Shown one piece after another: positions 26,918 through 35,099 of a DNA stretch of 64,000 bases (the first letter of the stretch is position 1; every line of letters begins with the position of its first letter). The translations under genes were made by a program, and so were the position numbers. The stretch lies in contig JBOGVS010000003.1 of the NCBI GenBank assembly GCA_050692555.1, positions 66,054 to 130,053 of the forward strand, given 5' to 3'. This stretch comes from DAITPV01 sp050692555 (GTDB lineage: Bacteria > Actinomycetota > UBA4738 > CALAEC01). The notes below the pieces were generated by a model. That model did no database searches and was not told where the DNA came from. It saw only the letters and a list, made by a program, of their open reading frames with translations.

Positions 26918-28153
26918 ATGGTCACCGCGTTCGAGGCCGTCCGCGGGTTCTACGAAGCCGCGGCGGAACGGTTGGGGCTGGAGCTGTCGCTCCGCGAAGC
27001 TCTGGCCACGCCGGAGCGAGAGCTCACGGTGAAGGTTCGGGTCCCCACCGACTTCGGCGGCTTCAAGGTGTTCACCGGGTATCGGGTCCAGTACAACAAC
27101 GCCCGGGGCCCGTACAAGGGCGGGATCCGGTTCCACCAGGACGTTTCTCTCGACGAGATCCGCACGTTCGCCGCCCTGATGACCTGGAAGACGGCGCTCA
27201 TGAACATCCCCTTCGGGGGGGCCAAGGGCGGGGTGCGGGTCGATCCCAAGTTGCTGTCGGAGCCGGAGCTCGAGCGGCTGTCCCGGGCGTACATGCGGTC
27301 GGTCGCCGACGTCATCGGTCCGCACGTCGACGTGCCGGCGCCCGACGTCAACACCACCCCGCAGATCATGGGGTGGATGGCGGACGAGTACTCCCGCCGC
27401 TACGGGCCCAACCCCGCGGTCATCACCGGCAAGCCGGTGGTGCTGGGCGGCTCGCTCGGGAGGGACGCGGCCACCGGCCGGGGCTCGGCGATCTGCCTCG
27501 AACGCCTGGTCAAGGCCCGGGGGTGGCGCCGTGAGGAGACTCCTGTGGCCGTCCAGGGCTACGGCAACGCCGGGTCGTGGCTCGCCGTCATCCTGGAGAA
27601 GCTGGGGTATCCGATCGTGGCGGTCTCCGACACCAGCGGTGCGGTGCTGTCCGCCACAGGGCTGCCCGCGAGCGAGGTCCTGGCCCACAAGCGGGAAACC
27701 GGCAGCGTGACGGGCTTCCGCGACGCGGAGACCATCCCGGGCAGCGAGATCATCGGCCTGGACTGCGCGGTGTTGGCCGTGGCAGCCCTGGAGGAGGCCA
27801 TCACGGAGGACAACGCGGACCGCGTCAAGGCCCAGGTCGTGGTGGAGACGGCCAACTATCCGATCACCCCGGAGGCCGACCCCATCCTGGACGACCGGGG
27901 CGTCACCGTGGTCCCGGACATCCTGGCGTCCGGCGGCGGAGTGGCGGTCTCGTACCTCGAGTGGGTCCAGGACCTCCAGCGGGAGCAGTGGACGGAAGAC
28001 CGGGTCAACGACCGACTGGCCGAGCTGATGGGCGCCGCCACCGACCAGGTCATGGCTCGGGCGGACAACGAGGCCCTGTCCCTGCGTGAGGCCGCGTACA
28101 TGATCGGGGTGGGCCGGGTGGCGGAAGCGGAGGTCGCCCGGGGCTTCCGGTAG
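26918..28153 (+). CDS. gdhA: Glu/Leu/Phe/Val-type glutamate dehydrogenase
   Basis: This is a 411-residue glutamate dehydrogenase. The substrate-binding GPYKGGIRFH and catalytic PFGGAKGGV are intact, the dinucleotide fold shows VQGYGNAGSW, and PDILASGGGVAVSYLEW is the C-terminal hallmark. It interconverts glutamate and 2-oxoglutarate, with NAD or NADP preference undetermined. AAGGAGG sits ideally before ATG 26918, with TACCCT near 26881 as a possible -10. Its glutamate and 2-oxoglutarate link to the GABA transaminase at the left edge. It interrupts two respiratory clusters. Confidence 0.92.
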   Translation: MVTAFEAVRGFYEAAAERLGLELSLREALATPERELTVKVRVPTDFGGFKVFTGYRVQYNNARGPYKGGIRFHQDVSLDEIRTFAALMTWKTALMNIPFGGAKGGVRVDPKLLSEPELERLSRAYMRSVADVIGPHVDVPAPDVNTTPQIMGWMADEYSRRYGPNPAVITGKPVVLGGSLGRDAATGRGSAICLERLVKARGWRREETPVAVQGYGNAGSWLAVILEKLGYPIVAVSDTSGAVLSATGLPASEVLAHKRETGSVTGFRDAETIPGSEIIGLDCAVLAVAALEEAITEDNADRVKAQVVVETANYPITPEADPILDDRGVTVVPDILASGGGVAVSYLEWVQDLQREQWTEDRVNDRLAELMGAATDQVMARADNEALSLREAAYMIGVGRVAEAEVARGFR

Positions 28154-28155
28154 CC

Positions 28156-28530
28156 CTACTCCGCGGCCAGTCCCACGATGGCCACCGCGAACAGGGCGGC
28201 CGCCGGCAGCAGCAGCCAGATCCCGAACACCAGTCCGCCGGCCAGAAGCAATGAGGCGCCCGCCAGGAAGACCGGCCACGCGCTGGTGGCCACGAAGGTA
28301 CCCACCGGCTGTCCGGCCGCCTCATCGGGCCGGGCGTCGGGCCGGTCCTCGGGCCCCGGCTCGGTTCCCCGAAGCCGGCGCCACAGGTACCCGGCCACCA
28401 GCAGGGGAGCCACCCCGAACGAGAGCAACAGGGCGAACCCCGCCGGCTCGTAGGCGACCACCCAGTACGCCGCTCCCACCACCAGCCCGAACGCCCCCGA
28501 GCCCACCAGCACCTTCGTCGCGGTCCTCAT
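28156..28530 (-). CDS. ctaF: Cytochrome c oxidase subunit IV (actinobacterial type)
   Basis: This is a 124-residue protein with an N-terminal helix pair (about 5-50) and a C-terminal pair (about 84-122) split by a charged loop. Placement directly after ctaD with an ATGA overlap and the hydropathy fit CtaF, the small actinobacterial subunit IV. Sequence alone would be weak evidence; context carries the call. Confidence 0.75.
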   Translation of the reverse strand: MRTATKVLVGSGAFGLVVGAAYWVVAYEPAGFALLLSFGVAPLLVAGYLWRRLRGTEPGPEDRPDARPDEAAGQPVGTFVATSAWPVFLAGASLLLAGGLVFGIWLLLPAAALFAVAIVGLAAE

Positions 28531-30164
28531 CGATCCACCGGTTGGGCCACGTCCGGGTGACGGAGATCGAAGGCCGGCCGCTCGGAGCGGATCCTCGGCA
28601 GCCGCTCGAAGTTGTGCTCCGGAGGGGGAGAGGAGGTGGTCCATTCCAGCGAGTTCGCTCCCCACGGGTCGTCCCCGGCCGGTTCCGGTGAGCGGCGAGA
28701 GACCCACAGGTCGGCCAGGAGCACCAGGATCCCTGCCGCCAGCATCGCCGAGCCCGCCGTTGCCAGGACGTTGGCGCCGGTCCACCCGTCGGACGGGAGG
28801 TAGTCCACCACCCGTCGGGGCATGCCCTCCAGCCCGAGGAGGAACATGGGGAAGAAGGTCAGGTTGAACCCCAGGAAGATCAGGGCGAACGACACTCGCC
28901 CCATACCCTCGCGGAGCCGGTACCCGAAGAACTTCGGCCACCAGAACGTGAGGGCCGCCAGGACCCCGAACACGCTCCCTCCCATGATCGTGTAGTGGAA
29001 GTGGGCCACCACGAAGTAGGTGTCCTGGGCTGCGAAGTCCAGGGGAGGCGACGCCACGATCACCCCGGTCACCCCACCGATCAGGAAGTTGAGCATGAAC
29101 CCGATGGCGAAGACCATCGGCGTGGGGAAGGTGAGCCGTCCCCGCCACATGGTCCCGATCCAGTTGAAGAACTTGATCCCGGTGGGCACCGCGATCAGGA
29201 ACGACATCACCGCGAAGAAGGGGTTGTTCACCGCGGCCGTGGTGAACATGTGGTGGGCCCATACCCCCATCGACAGTCCCGCGATGGCCAGCGTGGCCAG
29301 AACCATCCCCGTGTAGCCGAACAGGGGCTTCCGGCTGAACACCGGGACGATCTCGCTGATCACCCCGAAGTACGGAAGGATCATCACGTACACCTCGGGA
29401 TGGCCGAGGAACCAGAACAGATGCTGGTACAGCACCGGACTTCCGCCGTTCGCCGGGTCGAACAGCTGGCCACCCAGCCGCCGGTCCACGAACAGCATCA
29501 CGAACGCGGTGGCCAGCGGAGGGAATGCCACCAGGATGATCAGGGACGTGACGATGACCGTCCACGTGAACAGCGGCAGGCGCCACATGGTCATCCCGGG
29601 GGTCCGCATCTGGAACGCGGTGGTCAGGAAGTTGACCGCCCCCATGATGCTGGAGGCACTGGTGAGAAGGAGGCCCACGATCCACAGGTCGACGCCGGGC
29701 CCGGGCGAGTACCGGATCCCCGACAGGGGCGTGTACCCGGTCCACCCCGCGTCGGCGGCCCCTCCGCCGGTGACGAACCCGCTGAGGATCACCACCCCGC
29801 CGGCCAGGAACAGCCAGTAGGACAGGGCGTTCAGCCGGGGAAACGCCACGTCCGGGGCCCCCACCTGGAGGGGCAGGAGATAGTTCGCCAGCCCGATGGC
29901 GAACGGGGCCACGAACAGGAAGATCATGACGGTCCCGTGGATCGTGAACAGCTGGTCGTAGGTCTGTGGCTCGGTGACCTGGATGCCGGGGGCGGCCAGC
30001 TCGGCCCGGATCACCAGAGCCAGGAGGCCGCCCAGGAGGAAGAACCCGAACGACGTGGCCATGTACAGGATGCCGATCCGCTTGTGATCGGTGGTGGTGA
30101 GCCACGTCACCGTCCCCGGAGCCGGAGGCGAAGGCGGCGAGACCCGTTCCGCGACCGTGGTCAC
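28527..30164 (-). CDS. ctaD: Cytochrome c oxidase subunit I
   Basis: This is a 545-residue haem-copper oxidase core subunit. WFLGHPEVYVMILPYFG contains the CuB histidine, the proton-channel glutamate and the cross-linked tyrosine of A1-type enzymes. IHGTVMIFLF has a haem a histidine, WAHHMFTT the two other CuB ligands, and VVAHFHYTIMGG the haem a3/a histidines. It reduces O2 to water and pumps protons. GTG 30164 overlaps the ctaC stop (GTGA). Together with CtaC, CtaE and QcrCAB it completes the respiratory supercomplex. Confidence 0.96.
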   Translation of the reverse strand: MTTVAERVSPPSPPAPGTVTWLTTTDHKRIGILYMATSFGFFLLGGLLALVIRAELAAPGIQVTEPQTYDQLFTIHGTVMIFLFVAPFAIGLANYLLPLQVGAPDVAFPRLNALSYWLFLAGGVVILSGFVTGGGAADAGWTGYTPLSGIRYSPGPGVDLWIVGLLLTSASSIMGAVNFLTTAFQMRTPGMTMWRLPLFTWTVIVTSLIILVAFPPLATAFVMLFVDRRLGGQLFDPANGGSPVLYQHLFWFLGHPEVYVMILPYFGVISEIVPVFSRKPLFGYTGMVLATLAIAGLSMGVWAHHMFTTAAVNNPFFAVMSFLIAVPTGIKFFNWIGTMWRGRLTFPTPMVFAIGFMLNFLIGGVTGVIVASPPLDFAAQDTYFVVAHFHYTIMGGSVFGVLAALTFWWPKFFGYRLREGMGRVSFALIFLGFNLTFFPMFLLGLEGMPRRVVDYLPSDGWTGANVLATAGSAMLAAGILVLLADLWVSRRSPEPAGDDPWGANSLEWTTSSPPPEHNFERLPRIRSERPAFDLRHPDVAQPVDR

Positions 30165-30865
30165 CCTGCGGCCTCCCGGTCGGCCAGCCATTGGTCGAAT
30201 TGCTCCGCGGAGACGCCGCGGACCGTGAACCGCATCCGGTAGTGGCCCAGCCCGCAGAACTCGGCGCACAGGCCCCGGAATACGCCAGGCTCATCCAGAG
30301 TCAGGTCGAACGACGTCGTTCGTCCGGGGATCGCGTCGCGCTTGAACAGGAAGTCGGGGACGTAGAAGGCGTGGATCACGTCGGTGGAGGTCAGCCGGAT
30401 GCGGACCGGATCGCCGACGGGGAGGACCATCTCCGGAGGGTCGTCTGGAGTACCGATCACCGACACGTCTGTACCCTCGTAGTCGAACCGCCACGACCAG
30501 TCGAACGCGGTGACATGGATGGTGGCCGCGGGCCGGTCGGCGGGTGCCTCCACCCGGACCTCCGCCCGGTAGGACAGCACGAACAGCACCACCACCAGGG
30601 CCACGGGAACGAGGGTGTACACGACCTCCACCGGGATGTTGGAGCGAACCTGGGGCGGGAGTCCGCCAGGGCGCCGCCGGTACCGGAGCACGGACCACAG
30701 GATCAGCCCGTAGACCACCACGGCCACGGCCACCGCGGCCCAGAAGAACAGCGCGCCCAGCGAGCCGATCTCTCGTCCCTGGGTGGTCGGCGCCTCCGGC
30801 AGGGTCCTGCACGCGGCCAGCGCCACCCCCGTCGCCGCCGCGAGGAGAGGGCGCACCCGGCTCAC
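30161..30865 (-). CDS. ctaC: Cytochrome c oxidase subunit II
   Basis: This is a 234-residue CtaC. A lipobox-like LAAC near residue 18 suggests lipoprotein processing, and two helices follow. The CuA centre is complete: HAFYVPDF supplies a histidine, and CAEFCGLGHYRM supplies both cysteines, the glutamate carbonyl, a histidine and the methionine. It receives electrons from QcrC and passes them to CtaD. GTG 30865 starts the minus-strand ctaC-ctaD-ctaF operon. A nearby GTG at 30856 would shorten the signal peptide. Confidence 0.93.
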   Translation of the reverse strand: MSRVRPLLAAATGVALAACRTLPEAPTTQGREIGSLGALFFWAAVAVAVVVYGLILWSVLRYRRRPGGLPPQVRSNIPVEVVYTLVPVALVVVLFVLSYRAEVRVEAPADRPAATIHVTAFDWSWRFDYEGTDVSVIGTPDDPPEMVLPVGDPVRIRLTSTDVIHAFYVPDFLFKRDAIPGRTTSFDLTLDEPGVFRGLCAEFCGLGHYRMRFTVRGVSAEQFDQWLADREAAG

Positions 30866-30939
30866 AGGCCAGAGTGAACCAAATCCGCCCGCCGCCCGGG
30901 AGCCTCCTCGAAAGGAAGTGGACCCCGCCGGTCGTCGCT

Positions 30940-31947
30940 CTACTGAGCGCGGTCGATCAGTCGGGCGGCGACGGAGTCGCGGAGGTCCCCGCCGAGGAAG
31001 GCGCGGATCCACAGGGCTCGCTTGTACGGGCGGTGGAGCCCCTGCTCCCAGGTGAACCCGATGCCGCCGTGCACCTGGATGGCTCGCTCCGCCGTGCGGA
31101 CCGCGGCGTCGGCGGCGAACGAGGCCGCCGTGGAGGCGGCCATCCCGGCCTCCGGATCGCCGCTGTCGATGGCCACGGCGGCCCACAGGGCCAGCGATCT
31201 GGCCAGCTCCACGTCCATGAACGTGTCGGCCAGCTGGTGGCTGACGGCCTGGTACTTCCCGATCGGCGTGGCGAACTGCTGGCGCTCCCCAGCGTAAGCC
31301 ACCGCCTGGTCCAGGACCCCGGACGAGACTCCCACGGCCTCCGCGGCCAGCGCGGCCCGGAGCCGGCTGATCGTGGCCTCGACGATGGCGGAGGCGCGGT
31401 CTCCCCGTGCGAGCAGCGAACCGCCGGTGATCTCCTCCGTGACCTGCCCGAGCCGGCGGGTGCCGTCCACCGTGGAGAACGAACGCCAGGCCACGTCGTC
31501 GCGATCCACCGTGACCAGGTTCCCGTCCTTGTGGATCACCAGGAGATCGGCCGCCGGGAGGTCCACGGCGTAGCGTCCCAGGCCCGCGACCGTGGCCACC
31601 CGCTCGCCACTGACCACGGCCGCCAGGAGGTCCGGCGCCTCGGCCAGCGCCGGCTGCGCCAGGATCACGCTGCCCAGCCAGGGCCCCGGGAACACCGCCC
31701 GGCCCAGCTCCTCCGCCGCGATGGCCTCCTCGACGAAGCCCATTCCGGCGCCGCCGTGTGCTTCCGCCACCCCCACTCCCGCCAGGCCCAGTCCGACCGC
31801 TTCCTTCCACAGCGCCGGGTCCCATCCCTGGTCGCCGTCGGCGATCTCGGCCAGCCGGTCGATCGGCACGCGGTCCGCGGCGAAGCCCCGCACACTCTTG
31901 CGGAACAGCTCCTGCTCTTCCGAGTACGTCAGGTCCAACCCGCTCAC
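30940..31947 (-). CDS. Acyl-CoA dehydrogenase, smaller subunit of a probable heteromer
   Basis: This is a 335-residue acyl-CoA dehydrogenase-fold protein. LGLAGVGVAEAHGGAG opens the helical domain and IQVHGGIGFTWEQGLHRPYKRA closes it. The beta-domain is short and the usual YxGT(S/T)E flavin-loop sequence is missing, as in the companion subunits of actinobacterial FadE pairs that form alpha2-beta2 enzymes for sterol side chains and similar CoA esters. Its GTG overlaps the stop of the larger partner (GTGA), giving equal-ratio translation. Confidence 0.85.
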   Translation of the reverse strand: MSGLDLTYSEEQELFRKSVRGFAADRVPIDRLAEIADGDQGWDPALWKEAVGLGLAGVGVAEAHGGAGMGFVEEAIAAEELGRAVFPGPWLGSVILAQPALAEAPDLLAAVVSGERVATVAGLGRYAVDLPAADLLVIHKDGNLVTVDRDDVAWRSFSTVDGTRRLGQVTEEITGGSLLARGDRASAIVEATISRLRAALAAEAVGVSSGVLDQAVAYAGERQQFATPIGKYQAVSHQLADTFMDVELARSLALWAAVAIDSGDPEAGMAASTAASFAADAAVRTAERAIQVHGGIGFTWEQGLHRPYKRALWIRAFLGGDLRDSVAARLIDRAQ

Positions 31948-33116
31948 CTCGACCTGGGAAGGCCCAGCACCCGCTCGGCCACGATGTTTCGGAGGATCTC
32001 GCTGGTCCCTCCCTCGATCGTGTTGCCGCGGCTGCGAAGCTGCTGATAGGGCCAGGCGTGGTCGTCCCCCGGTCCCAGGGCCGCGTCGGGACCCAGGATG
32101 TCCAGGGCCAGGTGCATGAGCCGTTGGTTGGTCTCGGAGAAATGCAGCTTGGCGATGGAGCCTTCGGGGCCGGGCACCCCCCGCTTCATCAGCGTCGACA
32201 ACGCCCGGTAGTTCGTGTACCGGAGCGCCTGGATGCCCGCGTACACGCGGGCGATGCGGTCCCGGACCAGGGGATCGTCGGCAGCCACACCACCGTTCCT
32301 GGGGGTCTCTCCGGCGAGCTGGACCAGCCTCCGGAACCGAACGTCCAGCCGGCCGATGAGGAAGAAGGCGCTGGAGCCCCGTTCGTGCATGAGGGTGGTG
32401 ATGGCCACCTGCCAGCCGTTGTTGACCTGGCCGACCACGTCCTGTGGGCCGACGTAGGCGCCGTCCAGGAAGATCTCGTTGAACTCAGCGTCCCCGGTGA
32501 TCTGTCGAAGCGGCCGGGCCTCGACGCCATCTCCGTGCATGTCCAAGAGGAAGTAGGTGATGCCCTGGTGCTTCGGGACTTCTGGGTCCGTTCGGGCCAG
32601 GAGGATGCACCGATCCGCGATGTGTCCGAACGAGGACCACACCTTCTGGCCGGTGATCCGCCATCCGTCCCCGTCGGGGACGGCGCGGGTCTGGAGGGAG
32701 GCCAGGTCGCTCCCTGCTCCCGGCTCGCTGAAGCCCTGGCACCAGATCTCCTCACCGGTGAGGATCGGGGTGAGATACCGGGCCTTCTGGTCCTTGGTGC
32801 CGGCGGCGATGATCGTGGGACCGGCCATCCCGATCCCGATCAGCCCCACGTGCTCCGGCGCCTCGGCCCGGGCCAGCTCTTCGTAGGCGATGGCCTGGAA
32901 AGAGAGGGGTGCGCCTTGCCCGCCGTGTTCTTTCGGCCAGGCGAGCCCGGAGTAACCGGCGTCGTACGTCTTCCGGGTCCACTGTCGGAGGAACGCCACC
33001 CGATCCCTCGGCCACTCCCAGTCGGGCGTGTTCCAGCCTTCAGGGAGGTTCTGGGCCAGCCACGTTCGGAGCCCGGTACGAAACGCCGCTTCCTCTGGCG
33101 TGTCGCGGAGATCCAT
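31944..33116 (-). CDS. Acyl-CoA dehydrogenase, larger subunit
   Basis: This is a 390-residue FadE-type dehydrogenase. Features are GYSGLAWPKEHGGQG, WCQGFSEPGAGSDLASL (flavin and substrate loop), ITGQKVWSSFGHIADRC and the C-terminal IEGGTSEILRNIVAERVLGLP. It should bind FAD and oxidise an acyl-CoA to the enoyl-CoA with its smaller partner. ATG 33116 follows a TAGTAT -10 box by nine bases, and a palindromic operator covers the promoter. The substrate is unknown. Homologous pairs in Mycobacterium act on steroid or branched acyl-CoA. Confidence 0.9.
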   Translation of the reverse strand: MDLRDTPEEAAFRTGLRTWLAQNLPEGWNTPDWEWPRDRVAFLRQWTRKTYDAGYSGLAWPKEHGGQGAPLSFQAIAYEELARAEAPEHVGLIGIGMAGPTIIAAGTKDQKARYLTPILTGEEIWCQGFSEPGAGSDLASLQTRAVPDGDGWRITGQKVWSSFGHIADRCILLARTDPEVPKHQGITYFLLDMHGDGVEARPLRQITGDAEFNEIFLDGAYVGPQDVVGQVNNGWQVAITTLMHERGSSAFFLIGRLDVRFRRLVQLAGETPRNGGVAADDPLVRDRIARVYAGIQALRYTNYRALSTLMKRGVPGPEGSIAKLHFSETNQRLMHLALDILGPDAALGPGDDHAWPYQQLRSRGNTIEGGTSEILRNIVAERVLGLPRSR

Positions 33117-33125
33117 GTGGGCCGG

Positions 33126-33142
33126 ATACTACCGCCCGGTAG
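33126..33142 (-). promoter_or_regulatory. Promoter and palindromic operator of the acyl-CoA dehydrogenase operon
   Basis: The minus strand carries TAGTAT (complement of 33126-33131) nine bases before the ATG. CTACCGCCCGGTAG (33129-33142) is a perfect palindrome with 6-base arms around CC, overlapping that -10 box. This arrangement suits a TetR-type repressor released by an acyl-CoA. No regulator gene is adjacent, so this is inference from geometry. Confidence 0.6.
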
Positions 33143-33163
33143 GTTCCCGCCGCTATTTTCGCC

Positions 33164-33232
33164 GGGGGGTCCGCTCGCCGGGTGAAGTACATAAGGGACT
33201 CCACCGTGGCGAGCTACCCGCCCGGACCCCCC
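33164..33232. terminator. Long imperfect hairpin between small ORF and dehydrogenase operon
   Basis: Three nested stems stack into one hairpin. The outer 10 bp pair GGGGGGTCCG (33164-33173) with CGGACCCCCC (33223-33232). The middle stem pairs CTCGCC (33174-33179) with GGCGAG (33208-33213). The inner stem pairs GGTGAAGT (33181-33188) with ACTCCACC (33198-33205) and contains one mismatch or wobble. Eight bases away is a second perfect hairpin. There is no U-run, so a terminator role for the minus-strand small gene is only probable. Confidence 0.45.
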
Positions 33233-33240
33233 ACGCGCGA

Positions 33241-33265
33241 ACCCCCCGGCCGATCGCCGGGGGGT
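33241..33265. terminator. Perfect GC hairpin
   Basis: ACCCCCCGGC (33241-33250) and GCCGGGGGGT (33256-33265) form a perfect 10-bp stem around the loop CGATC. It lies 12 bases past the stop of the minus-strand 30-residue gene, a natural position for its terminator. A U-tract is absent on both strands, as is common in actinobacterial terminators. Confidence 0.6.
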
Positions 33266-33277
33266 CAGCGGCTCCTG

Positions 33278-33370
33278 TTAGTACTCGAGCTCGTCCTGGC
33301 GACTGCGGACGTACAGCAACACCGCGATCACCAAGCCGAGGACCCCGAGGAGCAAGAGGAACTTCTTCAT
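33278..33370 (-). CDS. 30-residue membrane microprotein, DLW-39-like
   Basis: This is a short gene encoding MKKFLLLLGVLGLVIAVLLY and ten further residues (VRSRQDELEY). It has one transmembrane helix with a charged C-terminal tail. AAGGGGG lies six bases upstream of ATG 33370, and a strong hairpin follows the stop, so expression looks real. The pattern (MKK start, one helix, VRxRQDE tail) resembles the DLW-39 family of small actinobacterial proteins, but the DLW motif itself is absent. Function unknown. Confidence 0.6.
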   Translation of the reverse strand: MKKFLLLLGVLGLVIAVLLYVRSRQDELEY

Positions 33371-33473
33371 ATGGGCCCCCTTGGGACGTCTCGACCCGCA
33401 GGATAGCCCAACGGCAGTCCCGGGGTCCTGTCATCGGCCCCCGCGTGTCGCACCGGCCGCCTAGGATGGGTTC

Positions 33474-33692
33474 ATGAAAGGCGACCGGGTGGAAGTCACC
33501 GTGGACACCGGGGGAAGCGTCCAGCGATTCGAGATCGAGGCGACCCGCTCGGGCCGCCGGCTGGAGGTCTCCACCGCCCGGGGCGTGGTCGAGGTGGCCG
33601 AGGTGACCCGTACCGGAAGGCCCATCCGAACCGGCCGGTTCATGGCCTCCCGGGTCATCGCCATCGTCGAGTACCCCGCACCGCCTCGATAG
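33474..33692 (+). CDS. Small protein of unknown function
   Basis: This is a 72-residue, beta-rich, slightly basic protein (VEVTVDTGGSVQRFEIEATR and RTGRFMASRVIAIVEY). A TAGGAT -10 box (33462-33467) ends six bases before ATG 33474, consistent with leaderless expression and supporting the start. I recognise no family. It precedes a BON-domain gene by 63 bases. Confidence 0.55.
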   Translation: MKGDRVEVTVDTGGSVQRFEIEATRSGRRLEVSTARGVVEVAEVTRTGRPIRTGRFMASRVIAIVEYPAPPR

Positions 33693-33755
33693 GGCGTCCT
33701 CGTTTCGCGCCCGCTTTGCCAGGGTATGTCGAGGACGAGGCTTGGGAGGTGAGCC

Positions 33756-34451
33756 ATGAAGGTTCAGGACATCCAGCAAAAGGCTACCGACATCGGCTCG
33801 ACGGTCGGTCATCGGGCGGTCGAGATCGGCTCCACGGTCGGCGGCCGGGCCAAGGAGACCGGCAAGGCCCTGATCATTCGGACCGAAGGCCCGCGGAAGG
33901 CGATCGGCGAGCGGGCTGAAGGCCCCCGGAAGGCCATCGCCAAGCGGACCAGGCGCACCCGGCGCAAGGTCGGGTACTGGATCGCCGGCGAGGAGCCGAA
34001 GGGCCGGACGATTCCAGTGCTCGCCGCGGCGGCCGCGGGGGCCGTTGCCGCCTTCTTCCTCGATCCCGTCAGCGGCAAGCGGCGCCGCCACATCGCCCGC
34101 GACAGGACCGCCTCGGTCGTCCGCCGAGTCCGGGAGCAGGTGGCGAAGCGGGGCCGGTACCTCGAGGGCAAGGCCGAGGGTCTCCGCCACGAGCTCGCCA
34201 CCCTCGACGGCGATCGTGTGCCCGAGAACGACGCCACGCTGGCCCACAAGGTGGAGAGCGAGCTGCACGAGGATCGGGACGTTCCGAAGAGCATCAACAT
34301 CAACGCCGAGGAAGGGGTCGTCGTCCTTCGGGGAACGGTCCCCCGCCCCGAGCAGATCGAGGCCATCGAGCGGAACGTGAGGGCGATCGACGGCGTCCGG
34401 GACGTGAAGAACCTGCTGCACCTGGAGGGAACTCCGGCCCCCAACCGCTGA
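33756..34451 (+). CDS. BON-domain protein with repetitive basic N-terminus
   Basis: This is a 231-residue protein. The N-terminus contains two near repeats, GSTVGHRA/GSTVGGRA and then EGPRKAIGER/EGPRKAIAKR. A single helix follows (VLAAAAAGAVAAFFLDPVSGKRRR, about 87-110). A C-terminal BON domain lies at about 160-225 (KVESELHEDRDVPKSININ, VVVLRGTVPRPEQIEAIE, VRDVKNLLH). BON domains bind membranes or phospholipids and are common in envelope-stress proteins. The FFLDPVSGKRRR segment recurs in many bacterial BON proteins. GAGGTGAG precedes ATG 33756. Confidence 0.78.
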   Translation: MKVQDIQQKATDIGSTVGHRAVEIGSTVGGRAKETGKALIIRTEGPRKAIGERAEGPRKAIAKRTRRTRRKVGYWIAGEEPKGRTIPVLAAAAAGAVAAFFLDPVSGKRRRHIARDRTASVVRRVREQVAKRGRYLEGKAEGLRHELATLDGDRVPENDATLAHKVESELHEDRDVPKSININAEEGVVVLRGTVPRPEQIEAIERNVRAIDGVRDVKNLLHLEGTPAPNR

Positions 34452-34474
34452 AACGCGGCACCTAAGGCGACGGC

Positions 34475-35095
34475 GTGGGCGCGGAGGACTACCTGCCAGA
34501 CGGCCGGTCTCTGAAGGCCCTCCGTGAGGCTGCGGCGGAATGCCGCGGTTGTGGCCTGTGGAAGGACGCCACCCAGACCGTGTTCGGTGAGGGTCCTCGC
34601 TCGGCCGAAGTGGTGATGGTCGGCGAGCAGCCCGGCGATCGGGAGGACCTCGAGGGGCGGCCGTTCGTCGGTCCCGCCGGCAGGATCCTGGACCGGGCGC
34701 TCGAGGAAGCGGGGATCGACCGCGGAGCCGTGTTCGTCACCAACGCGGTCAAGCACTTCAAGTTCACCCCCCGGGGCAAGCGCCGGATCCACAAGCGTCC
34801 GGCCGCGGAGGAGATCGCCGCGTGTCGTCCGTGGCTCGACGCCGAGATGGAGGCGGTGAAGCCCAAGGCGTTGGTCGCCCTGGGCGCCACGGCGGCGCAG
34901 GCCCTCTTGGGACGCCAGTTCCGGGTCAGCCGGCAGCGCGGCGTGCCGGTCGATTCGCCGCTGGCCCCGTTGGTGATGGCCACCGTCCACCCCTCCTCGA
35001 TCCTTCGCGCCGACGACGAGGACCGCGAGGATGCCATGGCCGCGTTGGTGGCCGACCTCCGGGTCCTGGCCCGGGAGCTTCGGAAGGCCTCGTAA
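34475..35095 (+). CDS. udgX: Uracil-DNA glycosylase UdgX
   Basis: This is a 206-residue family-4-like uracil-DNA glycosylase of the UdgX class. Motif A is GEQPGDREDLEGRPFVGPAG. The defining insertion KRRIHK (about residue 104-109) contains the histidine that in Mycobacterium smegmatis UdgX forms a covalent bond to the abasic sugar after uracil removal. HPSSILR is motif B. Cysteines at CRGC (23, 26), about 119 and further on fit the 4Fe-4S cluster. It starts with GTG 34475, 23 bases after the BON gene, and converges on ridA. Confidence 0.92.
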   Translation: MGAEDYLPDGRSLKALREAAAECRGCGLWKDATQTVFGEGPRSAEVVMVGEQPGDREDLEGRPFVGPAGRILDRALEEAGIDRGAVFVTNAVKHFKFTPRGKRRIHKRPAAEEIAACRPWLDAEMEAVKPKALVALGATAAQALLGRQFRVSRQRGVPVDSPLAPLVMATVHPSSILRADDEDREDAMAALVADLRVLARELRKAS

Positions 35096-35099
35096 GACC

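Noticed and set aside
33164..33232. tRNA-like or cloverleaf gene
   Set aside because: The outer stem is ten base pairs of G6/C6 type, the inner stems nest instead of forming three arms, and no T-loop or anticodon pattern is present.
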